This document shows, in pieces, positions 1-6,733 of a stretch of DNA of 17,109 bases (its first letter is position 1; each line of letters opens with the position of its first letter). The DNA is taken from positions 1-17,109 of the forward strand of contig VSNJ01000083.1 of the NCBI GenBank assembly GCA_009774235.1, in the 5' to 3' direction. The DNA comes from Lachnospiraceae bacterium. Lineage in GTDB: Bacteria; Bacillota; Clostridia; Lachnospirales; Lachnospiraceae. The translations under genes were made by a program, and so were the position numbers. The notes under the pieces were generated by a model. It made no database searches and was not told the origin of the DNA. It was given only the letters and a program-made list of their open reading frames with translations.

Positions 1-75
1 AACCTTTGCACCAATAGATGCAAGTTCAAGCATTTCTTCATGGGAAATAGTATCTAATTTTTTAGCATTTTTAAC
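1..75 (-). pseudogene. Aspartokinase fragment, 5' truncated, runs off the left edge
   Basis: Read on the - strand, this stretch gives VKNAKKLD followed by ISHEEMLELASIGAKV. That is the well-conserved aspartate kinase segment just after the catalytic domain (family pattern: ADPR-x(3)-AKKLD-x-IS-x-EEMLELASLGAKVL). Aspartokinase phosphorylates aspartate in lysine/threonine/methionine synthesis. Upstream of the valine the reading frame continues as YICLS instead of the expected ADPR motif, and no more of the N-terminal ~170 residues is found. The gene is therefore cut at about position 75. The remainder, if present, lies left of the window. The fragment marks a junction between ordinary chromosome and the immunity island, or is itself a transferred scrap. 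Confidence 0.75.
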
Positions 76-95
76 AGAAAGGCAGATATATAAAT

Positions 96-737
96 ATGGA
101 ATTAAATGTGGATTTAAAAAAAGCAATTAATAACCAGAATATTGAGGAAGCGGAGAGTATTATAAAAAAAGAGTTGGAAATAACCCCTAAAAATATACAA
201 TTATGGTTAAAGCTTACTTTAACAGAATTACAATTTCCATTTGAAGACTATGAAAGTGCGTTACAATGTATCAGCCAGATTTATAATATAGATCCTTGTA
301 ATATAGATGCAATAATATTAGAAACAGGGATTAGATGGCATAGTTTTGGTTTTATAAATGAAGAACTGTTTAAAAGATTGGTTAAAACTAGTTGTGCTGA
401 TGAGAAAAAAGCAGCTATTATTTATTATTTACAATCATTATACTATGAATATGACAAAGATATAAAGAACCAGAAATTATTATTAGAGAAATCTATAGAA
501 ATATATGATAGGTTTGTATATCCATACAGGGATTTAGGGGGGATTTTATTAAGTGAATTAAAGTTTAAAGAAGGAAATGAAATGTTGAAAAAGGCCGTTG
601 CCAATGTTAAGAAGGTATTACAAATAGAGGATCCTTATGATTTTACAGATGTTGACGTGTATATAGCAGAATTTATAACGGGTACAGAAATTTCTTATAT
701 TAATTTTGAAAGTTTAAAGGAGCAAATTAAAGTTTAA
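96..737 (+). CDS. TPR-like helical repeat protein, putative immunity protein
   Basis: A 213-residue acidic soluble protein with no signal peptide or membrane segment. Helix pairs of the tetratricopeptide type are visible at about residues 8-45 (AEXIIKKELEITPKN-like), 52-85 (ESALQCISQIYNIDPCN) and 120-175 (an LEKSIEIYD pair, then a FKEGNEMLKKAV pair). TPR/Sel1 proteins act by protein-protein binding, and similar small TPR proteins are found among immunity genes of polymorphic toxin loci. The start is ATG 96, preceded by AGAAAGG. It is the first gene after the aspartokinase junction and is followed by toxin debris. The TPR reading is from helix periodicity; the immunity role is inferred from the neighbourhood. 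Confidence 0.7.
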   Translation: MELNVDLKKAINNQNIEEAESIIKKELEITPKNIQLWLKLTLTELQFPFEDYESALQCISQIYNIDPCNIDAIILETGIRWHSFGFINEELFKRLVKTSCADEKKAAIIYYLQSLYYEYDKDIKNQKLLLEKSIEIYDRFVYPYRDLGGILLSELKFKEGNEMLKKAVANVKKVLQIEDPYDFTDVDVYIAEFITGTEISYINFESLKEQIKV

Positions 738-823
738 TTTTGAAGTTCCATAAAACTGAATGGTAATATTGACATGAAGGCAAAACTGGTTAAAGAGAAT
801 TAAACAGGCACAAAGGGTTGTAA

Positions 824-1343
824 CAGAAGGATATAGCAGGAGGAGGTGATACAATAGCACTGGCTAAGAAACCGTAAAGTGAGGCATATTACTTCAAAAC
901 ATAAAAAGAAGTACAAACATAAGACCGGAAAAGAATTGCCATATAGAAAAAAGGCAATGATGTAGGTTAAAAAAAGAATAGGTGTATCTAGATGTCAGCA
1001 ACCTAAGAAACAGTGGATAGTTGGAGGTGACGCTATAAGGGCTGGTTATAAATATGCTCAGGATAATCCAACAGGTTATGGAAGATATTATGAGTATGAT
1101 ACTCCAGATGGTATAAGGGTAGTGGTTGATCATACTAGCAATAAAGAGAAAGGGCTTCATTTTCATACAGGACAACCTAAAGGTAAGAAAAATATCAATT
1201 CACATACATATGATTTTAAAAAAGAAAAGTATCTTAATATAAGATTAGATGGCGAAGCAAAAGATAGGTATTGTCATATTTATTATAGAAAAGGTAAAAA
1301 AATAAGGAATAAGGATATATTAATATGGATAAAGAACAACTAG
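824..1343 (+). pseudogene. Decayed toxin C-terminus (pre-toxin motif plus His-rich toxin domain)
   Basis: Starting at about 824 one frame reads KDIAGGGDTIALAKK, then shifts at about 869-873 into a frame reading RKVRHITSKHKKKYKHK and on to a TAG at 963-965. Beyond the TAG the same frame is open to 1343. It contains VGGDAIRAGYKYAQDN, GYGRYYEYDTPDGIRVVV, DHTSN and LHFHTGQPKG, then KDRYCHIYYRKGKK. The basic, Gly/His-rich C-terminal ~105 residues look like the variable toxin domain of an Rhs/CDI/LXG effector. The DHT and HFH motifs could be catalytic or metal ligands (inference). An internal ATG exists at 1122, but a start there would cut the domain, so I treat the stretch as a remnant. The family was not identified. 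Confidence 0.55.
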
Positions 1344-1381
1344 ATAGAAAACAGGTACTAATGAATAGAAGACGATTTTGA
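1325..1381 (+). pseudogene. Stub of an immunity gene overlapping the toxin remnant's end
   Basis: An ATG at 1325, inside the last codons of the toxin remnant, opens MDKEQLDRKQVLMNRRRF and then stops. Overlap of an immunity start with the toxin stop is the usual arrangement in these loci. The charged Lys/Arg/Gln-rich opening resembles the N-terminal helix of the genes at 10033 and 13680. It is probably a deleted immunity gene of which only the head remains. It is short, so this is tentative. Confidence 0.3.
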
Positions 1382-1446
1382 ATATTGTGTAATATGGTTA
1401 TAAAATGCTTGTGCCCAAAATGTTGAATAAATGTGTACTAAAAATA

Positions 1447-1490
1447 AATGTATTTATATAGTATATATTTACTTTGTGTGATAAAATTTT
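1447..1490. repeat. Intergenic repeat copy 1 (partner 16610-16653)
   Basis: An AT-rich block with AATGTATTTATATA, then a TTTGTGTG/AATAAAA-like segment. It matches 16610-16653 at roughly 80% by eye over 44 bases. Just downstream, GTTAATACGTT at about 1493 recurs at about 15593. The blocks lie upstream of different genes, so they may be shared promoter DNA or recombination scars. Confidence 0.4.
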
Positions 1491-1553
1491 TTGTTAATAC
1501 GTTATTTTGTGCAAATTTTTATGTCTTGAATAAAGAGAGGAATGATAAAAGTT

Positions 1554-1997
1554 ATGGAAGAAATTGAAAAAAAATTAGAAGAAATTCTAGATAAGGAAAT
1601 TTTTAATAGCAGTAATAGTTTGTCAGATGAAGAAGTAAGTGCTTTTGAAGATGAATATAATATTAAACTTCCTAAAGAATATAAATTTTTTTTAATGAAC
1701 TATATGGAAGGATACATTAATGATGATTATAGATTTCCAATAATTGAGAAATCAGTAATTACACCTGTAGATGGTTTTTGTAGTATTGATTTTTTATATG
1801 TTGGCAATTTTATAAAGGAAGCTAAGAAATATATATTTAATTATGGAAGGAAAAACCTTCCTACCGGTGTTTCTGTCTCAGGTGATTTACTTTGTATGGG
1901 AATGCAAGAAGAACGGTATGGCAAGATTTATTATTGGTATCATGAAGATGAAAGTGAGGGGAGAAGGATATTATCTTGTTGCAGAGTCTTTTGGTAA
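1554..1997 (+). CDS. SMI1/KNR4 (SUKH-1) family immunity protein, C-terminus frameshifted
   Basis: Has the hallmark N-terminal SUKH segment: LSDEEVSAFEDEYNIKLP, then KEYKFFLMNYMEGY, with YGKIYYWYHEDE in the middle. SUKH proteins are immunity proteins against many nuclease and deaminase toxins. The expected final strand and helix (YYLVAESFGKFILSFEKK) is present but in the +1 frame from about 1960 to 2018. The reading then returns to the original frame for MELSNIDDIEIELDDALLD, ending at 2084. Two compensating frameshifts (near GGGG at 1958-1961 and near A8 at 2015-2022) thus cut the product at 1997. ATG 1554 is preferred over ATG 1542, which sits only one base after GAGAGG. Confidence 0.8.
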   Translation: MEEIEKKLEEILDKEIFNSSNSLSDEEVSAFEDEYNIKLPKEYKFFLMNYMEGYINDDYRFPIIEKSVITPVDGFCSIDFLYVGNFIKEAKKYIFNYGRKNLPTGVSVSGDLLCMGMQEERYGKIYYWYHEDESEGRRILSCCRVFW

Positions 1998-2084
1998 ATT
2001 TATATTAAGTTTTGAAAAAAAACAATGGAATTATCTAATATTGATGATATAGAAATTGAACTTGATGATGCTCTTTTGGACTAA
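1998..2084 (+). pseudogene. Out-of-frame 3' remainder of the SUKH gene
   Basis: Contains the missing SUKH C-terminus in two frames: ESFGKFILSFEKK in the +1 frame up to about 2018, then NIDDIEIELDDALLD back in the original frame with TAA at 2082-2084. It is recorded because restoring the frame gives a full-length SUKH protein of about 175-180 residues. Confidence 0.6.
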
Positions 2085-2243
2085 TAAAATTATATATTTT
2101 AAATAACAATAATTTGAAATGTATTTAAAATGATCTGAAATTGTAAATTATAAAATTACAATAACAGAAAACCATATTTATATTCTAAAAATACATAATA
2201 TAAAAAAGTATTAATATGTGTAAGTTTAAATGTGTAAAAATAA

Positions 2244-2425
2244 CTTAATAGCATTGTGATACAAGAAATAATTAATTCAGGAAAAATGAAATATGTATAT
2301 AAAAGCACTGTACAAAAAAATGGTGATATATTAAAATATATAAAGGAGATGGATTAGTGGTTGCAACAAAATTAAATGAGGAATGGATTACATTATTAGA
2401 AGATGGTAAAGGTATGGTAATATAA
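2244..2425 (+). pseudogene. Toxin C-terminal tail remnant with one frameshift
   Basis: Frame one reads SIVIQEIINSGKMKYVYK, then STVQKNGDILKYIK up to about 2344. One base out of frame it continues GDGLVVATKLNEEWITLLED-GKGMVI and stops at 2423-2425. Joined, it is one coherent polypeptide that ends about 100 bases before the next immunity gene, as expected for a CDI/Rhs toxin tail. It has no start codon or SD. The stretch 2085-2243 shows nothing but AT-rich spacer. Confidence 0.5.
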
Positions 2426-2487
2426 TTTGAGCAATTTAAAATAGGAAAATAATAATTGTAAAACTGTGAATTTTCTGTTTTATTTAT

Positions 2488-2493
2488 TATAAT
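2488..2493 (+). promoter_or_regulatory. Candidate -10 box (TATAAT)
   Basis: A perfect TATAAT lies 29 bases upstream of the start at 2522. No good -35 box is seen 17 bases upstream (TGTGAA). This would give the 2522 gene its own promoter, consistent with many autonomous immunity genes in the island. In DNA this AT-rich the match could be chance. Confidence 0.35.
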
Positions 2494-2521
2494 AGTACAA
2501 ATGTAAAGGGTAGTGAAATAT

Positions 2522-3100
2522 ATGGGAATAAAAAATGAAATTTCTCAATTTTATAATAGAGAATTAGTATGTATTTGGTCATTTCCAATTGATGAAGGGA
2601 TTGATAATGAATTAATTCTTGATACTGGTTGTGTTTATTTTGAAATTGGTGATAAATATTTAAAATTATGTGATATTGAGAGTGAGGGAAAAATAGAAAT
2701 TACAATAAAAGATAATATTGATTATATTACAGATTTGGATGTAGCTTATAAAATTGATTTAAGAAATTTTATTATAAATTATCCAGAAGCTGGTTATTAT
2801 GTTGAAAAAATTGGTAGTATTAATCAAAAAATTAATAAGAAAAGTATTGTATGTGATGCAATACAAATTAATACATATACTGAAAATTATGGAAAGCAAA
2901 ATATTTTTATACATTCAGGAATAAATGGATTAAGAATTGGAGAAATGGTTAAAAAAATGATTGGATTAATAATTGGTATATTCCAATGTATGGTAATGAA
3001 ATTATTGAAAATTGGTTTGTTTAAAAGGGTTTGGCTGAATTTGAAGGGAGCTAAAAAAGTTCAATTACATAAATATGTTGGAGATGCTATTAGATATTAA
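2522..3100 (+). CDS. Putative immunity protein with a frameshifted C-terminus
   Basis: Unrecognised acidic protein; the first ~145 residues look beta-rich and intact (CIWSFPIDEGIDNELILD, VYFEIGDKYLKLCDI, YYVEKIGSI). After GLRIGEMVKK the annotated frame turns into low-complexity hydrophobic/basic sequence. One frame over, the DNA reads NDWINNWYIPMYGNEIIENW-FV with a stop at 3022-3024, which is a much more natural end. The slip lies at the run of seven A at 2951-2957. The true ancestral gene was thus 2522-3024, about 167 residues. ATG 2522 is chosen over GTG 2513, which is two bases from AAAGGG. The function is inferred from context only. Confidence 0.6.
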   Translation: MGIKNEISQFYNRELVCIWSFPIDEGIDNELILDTGCVYFEIGDKYLKLCDIESEGKIEITIKDNIDYITDLDVAYKIDLRNFIINYPEAGYYVEKIGSINQKINKKSIVCDAIQINTYTENYGKQNIFIHSGINGLRIGEMVKKMIGLIIGIFQCMVMKLLKIGLFKRVWLNLKGAKKVQLHKYVGDAIRY

Positions 3101-3166
3101 AAAAATGGTAAATGTACTATTTTAGCACCTGATAAAACTATTATATCTTATAGGAAGGTAAGGTAA
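3047..3166 (+). pseudogene. Toxin C-terminal tail remnant
   Basis: Reads GAKKVQLHKYVGDAIRY, a stop at 3098-3100, then KNGKCTILAPDKTIISYRKVR and a stop at 3164-3166, six bases before the next immunity start. The second part is homologous to the tail at 11016-11099 (shared KNGK-x(6)-DK-x-IISY), so it is real coding debris rather than chance. It runs in the same frame as the end of the 2522 reading frame. Confidence 0.55.
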
Positions 3167-3171
3167 AAGTC

Positions 3172-3474
3172 TTGGATTGGAAAAATATAAAAATTGAGGG
3201 AATAGCTAATATTGAAAAATGTGTTGGTGAGTTTAATGTTGGTGAATTATTAAAGACTCCATATAGTAAATTTAAGGTTAAAATTTTTGAAAGCCAGAAA
3301 GGAGTATATACAGGATATACAAATCTTTTAATAAATGATGACCCAGGAACAGGCTCTGGTAAGAGTGTGGAAGATGCGTTAAAAGAAACAATAGAGAATT
3401 TTTTAGAAATGATTAATGAGAACCAGTGTGACAGTGAAGAAGACTTTAATTGTGTGGACCCTTTTGATTTTTAG
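3172..3474 (+). CDS. Putative immunity protein, TTG start
   Basis: A 100-residue acidic protein: WKNIKIEGIANIEKCVGE, then FKVKIFESQKGVYTGYTNL, a Gly-rich NDDPGTGSGKS turn, and a final helix EDALKETIENFLEMI. I do not recognise the family. The fold looks like a few beta strands and a C-terminal helix. The TTG start is supported by a second, broken copy at 11105 in which the same codon is ATG (MDWRNIKIE). An AGGAAGG site lies upstream. It directly follows a toxin tail, so it is most likely that toxin's cognate immunity gene. A fragment of its DALKETI helix recurs at 6734. Confidence 0.7.
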   Translation: MDWKNIKIEGIANIEKCVGEFNVGELLKTPYSKFKVKIFESQKGVYTGYTNLLINDDPGTGSGKSVEDALKETIENFLEMINENQCDSEEDFNCVDPFDF

Positions 3475-3608
3475 ATTGTCTGGGTAATAGTTTTTGGAAA
3501 TAGTATTATAATAAGGGTTTTTTAATATATATCCATAATATCTATTTAGAATTAATAATCAAGTGGATATTTATGATTTGCCATGCTGCTTGGTTATAAT
3601 ATAATTTC

Positions 3609-3655
3609 TATGTAAAAAACTGGATATTATACTTTGTGGGAAAAAAGGTGATATT
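3609..3655. repeat. Intergenic block, copy 1 (partner 11505-11550)
   Basis: TGTAAAAAACTGGATATTAT followed by ACTTTGTGGGAAAAAAGGTG is repeated with few changes at 11505-11550. The rest of the 421-base gap 3475-3895 holds a 25-codon open stretch at about 3648-3729 (YCPDNIHKK...EQSVRNESI), possibly more debris, and an isolated TTGACA at 3740 without a -10 box. Confidence 0.55.
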
Positions 3656-3895
3656 GTCCGGATAATATTCATAAAAAAGATGAGAACCAGGCATATGTAG
3701 AGCAGTCTGTAAGGAATGAGTCTATATAATTATGAAAGGTTGACATTATATATACACGTCATTCATTTCTTCTGCTTCTGTGGTATGCCAGCACCCTAAG
3801 AGGAAAGTATTGCATATAAAAAATAGGCGGAAGATTATTAGAATAAAGGTTTTATAATACTATTGGTACTTTTTGTAGAAAGGTGGTTTATAATT

Positions 3896-4264
3896 ATGAA
3901 AATTAAAAATATTACCTATCCAACAAGATTAGAAGAAATTCCAGATACATTTAATGATAATATTGATATTTTTGTGGAAACTACTGAGGGAATGCATTTT
4001 ACATTGACAGTATGTACGCCATTATTTTATTTTGATTATATGGATAAGGAAAATTTAAATTATGTTCCGGTTGGAACACCTGATGTTATTGTAAGGGAAC
4101 TAACGTATGATAATATCCGTAAAGCATTAGAAAGTTTTTGTGAAAATGATGGTTATTTTATGAAAATATATTTTCTCTCAGGTGATCATGATGGTGCTTT
4201 TTCAGAACAGAATTTAAATCAAATAATAGAAAAGTTTAATAAATGTTATTATGAGAATGAATAA
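3896..4264 (+). CDS. Putative immunity protein, tandem paralog A
   Basis: A 122-residue protein, paralogous over its whole length to the next gene. Shared blocks are VETTEGM, CTPLFYF-x-YM, APDV/TPDVIVRELTYDNI, KALE-x-FCENDGY and a C-terminal amphipathic helix. ATG 3896 follows AGAAAGGTGG; an in-frame ATG at 3863 would add 11 residues absent from the paralog, so it is rejected. I do not recognise the family. The conserved VIVRELTYDNI and FCENDGY blocks probably form the core and binding surface, while the variable segments (residues 20-30 and 98-110) would set specificity (inference). No toxin tail is recognisable immediately upstream. Confidence 0.75.
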   Translation: MKIKNITYPTRLEEIPDTFNDNIDIFVETTEGMHFTLTVCTPLFYFDYMDKENLNYVPVGTPDVIVRELTYDNIRKALESFCENDGYFMKIYFLSGDHDGAFSEQNLNQIIEKFNKCYYENE

Positions 4265-4379
4265 ATTAATAAAATATATTTGTTTTAATGAATCTGCTAT
4301 CATCCTATTGGAAGATTGTAATATAAATAAAAATATTATAAATTGAAAAAGTTTACATAAGTTAGGAAGGGTTTTTGTT

Positions 4380-4748
4380 ATGGAAATTAAAAGTATTATT
4401 TATTTAACACAATTAGAAAAAATTCCAGATATATCAAATGGTAAAGTTAATGTCAGAGTAGAAACAACTGAAGGAATGTATCTTACTATGACAATATGTA
4501 CACCATTATTTTATTTTAGTTACATGGAAAAACTTGGTTTAAATTTTGTTCCAGCTTCAGCTCCAGATGTTATTGTAAGGGAATTAACGTATGATAATAT
4601 TCATAAAGCATTAGAAGCATTTTGTGAAAATGATGGTTACTGGATGAAGCTGTTTTTTATTTCGGGTAACAGTGAAATTGTTTTTTCAAAGCAAAGTTTA
4701 GATGAAATGATAAAAGAAGCTAATAAATGGTATTATAAAGATTGTTAA
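4380..4748 (+). CDS. Putative immunity protein, tandem paralog B
   Basis: The second copy of the pair, exactly 122 residues like its neighbour and about 60% identical by eye. It keeps VETTEGM, ICTPLFYFSYM, PDVIVRELTYDNIHKALE and FCENDGYWMK. The start ATG follows AGGAAGGG at normal spacing. Divergence is concentrated near residues 18-28 and in the C-terminal helix, the pattern expected of immunity paralogs adapting to different toxin variants. The intergenic DNA is unrelated, so the duplication is not very recent. Confidence 0.75.
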   Translation: MEIKSIIYLTQLEKIPDISNGKVNVRVETTEGMYLTMTICTPLFYFSYMEKLGLNFVPASAPDVIVRELTYDNIHKALEAFCENDGYWMKLFFISGNSEIVFSKQSLDEMIKEANKWYYKDC

Positions 4749-4941
4749 ATAGAAGATATAAAGTTGTTTTTATATTGTAGTTTATTGATATAAACAATTT
4801 CTTTGTAACAAATAATAACATACAGGATATTTTTGTGCATAATTAATTGATGTAAATATATTTCAGATCAGGATATTAATTTTTTTTGAAAGGTTGTCCG
4901 AAAATTTAAATTATGAAAATTTTTTTCAACTTAATAATTAA

Positions 4942-5066
4942 GAAGCAAGATTGAATGGCCAAGGAAAAAGTTATAAAACGTAACAGGTATGGATGCTATG
5001 TATTCAATTCATCCAAAGAAAGATAATGTAATTAGAATTTTCTTTAGTAATACAGGAGGTAAGTAA
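4942..5066 (+). pseudogene. Toxin C-terminal tail remnant abutting the next start
   Basis: One frame reads EARLNGQGKSYK. After a one-base shift at about 4976-4980 it continues VTGMDAMYSIHPKK-DNVIRIFFSNTGGK and stops at 5064-5066. The TTG start of the following gene is at 5068, and the AGGAGGT that serves it lies within the tail's last codons. Such overlap of a toxin 3' end and immunity translation signal is typical of toxin-immunity modules. The upstream part of the 4749-5067 gap holds no other recognisable feature. Confidence 0.6.
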
Positions 5067-5067
5067 T

Positions 5068-5442
5068 TTGAAATTGGACATAAAACAAATAAATAATTTA
5101 TGTACAGGAGTTAAACTTGCTACAGAATTAAAATCAATTAACTTTAATTTAAGAAAATTTTTAACTATCCAAGGTTATAGTTATGGTGTTAATGGAGAGA
5201 TAATTAAACTTAAAAAAGTTCTAAATAATAATACTTTAAATAATATATATTTTGAATTACGATGTTATGAAATATCCGTTGATTATTATATTAATCATTG
5301 GGATGTAACGGAAGACGATTTATCAAGTCAAATTTATAAGGATGATATAAAAGGAATAGATGCATTGGAATTAGAATTAAAGCATTATATAGACGATTTT
5401 TCGGTTTTGAAACCAGAATGGTATTGTGAAAATTTGCTATAA
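5068..5442 (+). CDS. Putative immunity protein, TTG start, cognate of the upstream toxin tail
   Basis: A 124-residue protein starting at TTG with a strong AGGAGGTAAG SD seven bases upstream, two bases after the toxin-tail stop. Visible segments are a helical N-terminus (DIKQINNLCTGVKLATELK), a central IYFELRCYEISVDYYINHWD strand region, and a C-terminal acidic helix (DALELELKHYIDDF). The family is unrecognised. Its position makes it the probable antidote of the toxin whose tail is at 4942-5066. The closeness suggests it was once translated by coupling to that toxin and now stands alone. Confidence 0.7.
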   Translation: MKLDIKQINNLCTGVKLATELKSINFNLRKFLTIQGYSYGVNGEIIKLKKVLNNNTLNNIYFELRCYEISVDYYINHWDVTEDDLSSQIYKDDIKGIDALELELKHYIDDFSVLKPEWYCENLL

Positions 5443-5506
5443 AATTATACAGGAAATACAGAAGGGTGACGAAGTATATTCAAGGAATATGGAGGTTAAG
5501 ATAAAA

Positions 5507-5830
5507 ATGAAACATATAATGATTGAAGCGGAATGTATTTATAATTTAGAAGAGGATAAGGATGATAATATTCCAAAATGTTGTAAATTTGGTATTGGTA
5601 ATATAAATGTAAATTGTTTAATGAATGAAGAAAAAATAAACAGTATTTGTCCATATTTGATTTTTGGTAAAGCAAGCTCTACTCTAGCTTTAACAGATAG
5701 AAATGGAGAAGTTATAAATGCTACTACTTTTTGGGATGATTTAAAATTATCTGAAGAGGAATGGATTATGAAAGAAGAAGAATGGATTAAAAAAAGTAAT
5801 AATATATTAGAAAAAATTGATAACATGTAA
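5507..5830 (+). CDS. Putative immunity protein with EEEW-rich C-terminus
   Basis: A 107-residue protein from ATG 5507, served by GGAGGT at 5491-5496. An in-frame ATG at 5426 would overlap the preceding gene and lacks an SD. Beta-rich N-terminal part (HIMIEAECIYNLEED, CKFGIGNINVNC, YLIFGKASSTLALTDRNGE), then a helical end with a duplicated E-E-WI pattern (SEEEWIMKEEEWIKKS). Family not recognised. Immediately after its stop, in the same frame, begins a decayed SUKH sequence (5831-6145). Confidence 0.6.
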   Translation: MKHIMIEAECIYNLEEDKDDNIPKCCKFGIGNINVNCLMNEEKINSICPYLIFGKASSTLALTDRNGEVINATTFWDDLKLSEEEWIMKEEEWIKKSNNILEKIDNM

Positions 5831-6145
5831 TTAAAAAATTATAAGATAAAATATATTTTAGAATTAATTGATGAAAGTAAAAAATCAAAGGAATGTTTTA
5901 TTTATCCGGCTTGTGGGATTCCAATAATAGGTGAAAATGTTAAATTACCAAGTGATTTAAAAAAAATTTATGAAGTATGTGTAGATATTTATTTGTTTAA
6001 AAATAAAAAGTATGGATTTGAAATTGTTAAACCTAAAGAATTTGTGCTGTTATTAAAGGAAGCCGGATATGATAGAAATGTAATTAATGCATAGTTAAAA
6101 GAGTTAATAAAACAAAATAAAGTGTTAGAAGGATTTGAGAAATGA
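5831..6145 (+). pseudogene. Decayed SUKH/SMI1-type immunity gene
   Basis: With no start codon, the frame reads YKIKYILELIDESKKSKECF, PACGIPIIGENVKLPSDLKK, IYEVCVDIYLFKNKKYGFEI and VKPKEFVLLLKEAGYDR. It reaches a TAG at 6092-6094, then LKELIKQNKVLEGFEK and TGA at 6143. The LPSDLKKIYEVC...LF...I-x-KPKEF pattern is the start of a SUKH (SMI1/KNR4) domain; the second half of the domain is missing. It lies in frame with, and directly after, the stop of the previous gene, so it may have been its downstream partner. It has no SD or start, so it is probably not expressed alone. Confidence 0.55.
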
Positions 6146-6189
6146 TTACAAGAACAGAGGCATTTTCTTTTTAAAAAAAACATCAGCCA

Positions 6190-6675
6190 ATGCCAAATGA
6201 TGATAAATTGAAAGAAAGTGAGATAAAGAGATATGAAGAAGTTAGGGAATATTTTATTAATAACCCCGATGAAAAATGTATTCCATTATTTTTAAATTCA
6301 TTTGGAGGAAAAGATGGGTTTGGTGTATATCAGATGGTGGAGGATGTTATATTAATGTATGATAGTAAAAAAGTATTACCACATTTATTAAAAACATTCT
6401 ATAGTATATATGAAGGTGTGAAATATTGGGGAATACAAATTTCATCAAATTTTCCATCAGAGTGTTTGTTTAATCCATTAGTTGGTTTATTACAATCAGA
6501 GGATGAAAATATTAAATTAGTAACAATAACTGCAATAGCACAATTAGCATTAAATAATATAAAGAAAAAACAAGTGGTTTATGTCCTGGAAAAAGAATGT
6601 AGAAAAATACTAGATGAGTATGTAAAAGAATTTACAAAGGAAGTATTATTAGATATACAGAATAGTACTTTATAA
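6190..6675 (+). CDS. HEAT-repeat-like putative immunity protein, 5' end damaged
   Basis: A 161-residue all-helical protein. Helix pairs DKLKESEIKRYEEVREYF, VYQMVEDVILMYDSKKVLPH-LL and FNPLVGLLQSEDENIKLVTI (then TAIAQLAL) have HEAT/ARM-type spacing. HEAT-like proteins occur as immunity proteins in Gram-positive toxin loci. ATG 6190 has no SD. A better start is ATG 6142 (AGAAGGA eight bases upstream, overlapping the previous TGA as ATGA), which reads MITRTEAFSF, a TAA at 6172-6174, then KKHQP into this gene in the same frame. The gene therefore seems to carry a nonsense codon at position 11, in front of A8. Expression is doubtful. Confidence 0.6.
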   Translation: MPNDDKLKESEIKRYEEVREYFINNPDEKCIPLFLNSFGGKDGFGVYQMVEDVILMYDSKKVLPHLLKTFYSIYEGVKYWGIQISSNFPSECLFNPLVGLLQSEDENIKLVTITAIAQLALNNIKKKQVVYVLEKECRKILDEYVKEFTKEVLLDIQNSTL

Positions 6676-6733
6676 ATGTTTTTGTAAATTATACTATATT
6701 TTCTGTTCATAAGGTTTAGTTCTAAATGCATAA

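Noticed and set aside
838..857. AGGAGGAGGTGATACAATAG as a strong ribosome binding site
   Set aside because: No ATG/GTG/TTG at proper spacing opens a useful frame; the bases encode the Gly-Gly-Gly-Asp of the pre-toxin motif.
894..1175. 93-residue - strand frame, hydrophobic
   Set aside because: It is antisense to the toxin remnant, has no SD, and its hydrophobic content follows from complementing Lys/Glu-rich AT-rich coding DNA. The same holds for the other - strand frames (5539-5826, 5989-6183, 7395-7664, 9097-9285, 9325-9528, 11684-11971, 13835-14146, 14299-14502).
1843..2052. 69-codon separate gene inside the SUKH gene
   Set aside because: Its second half is simply the frameshifted SUKH C-terminus; its first half is a shadow.
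3740..3768. Perfect TTGACA as a -35 box
   Set aside because: The hexamer 17 bases downstream (TCATTT) is not a -10 box, so a promoter is not supported.
3772..3858. Coding stretch with CQHPKRK similar to CQQPKKQ of the first toxin remnant
   Set aside because: The match is only about five codons and the surrounding residues do not align; treated as chance.
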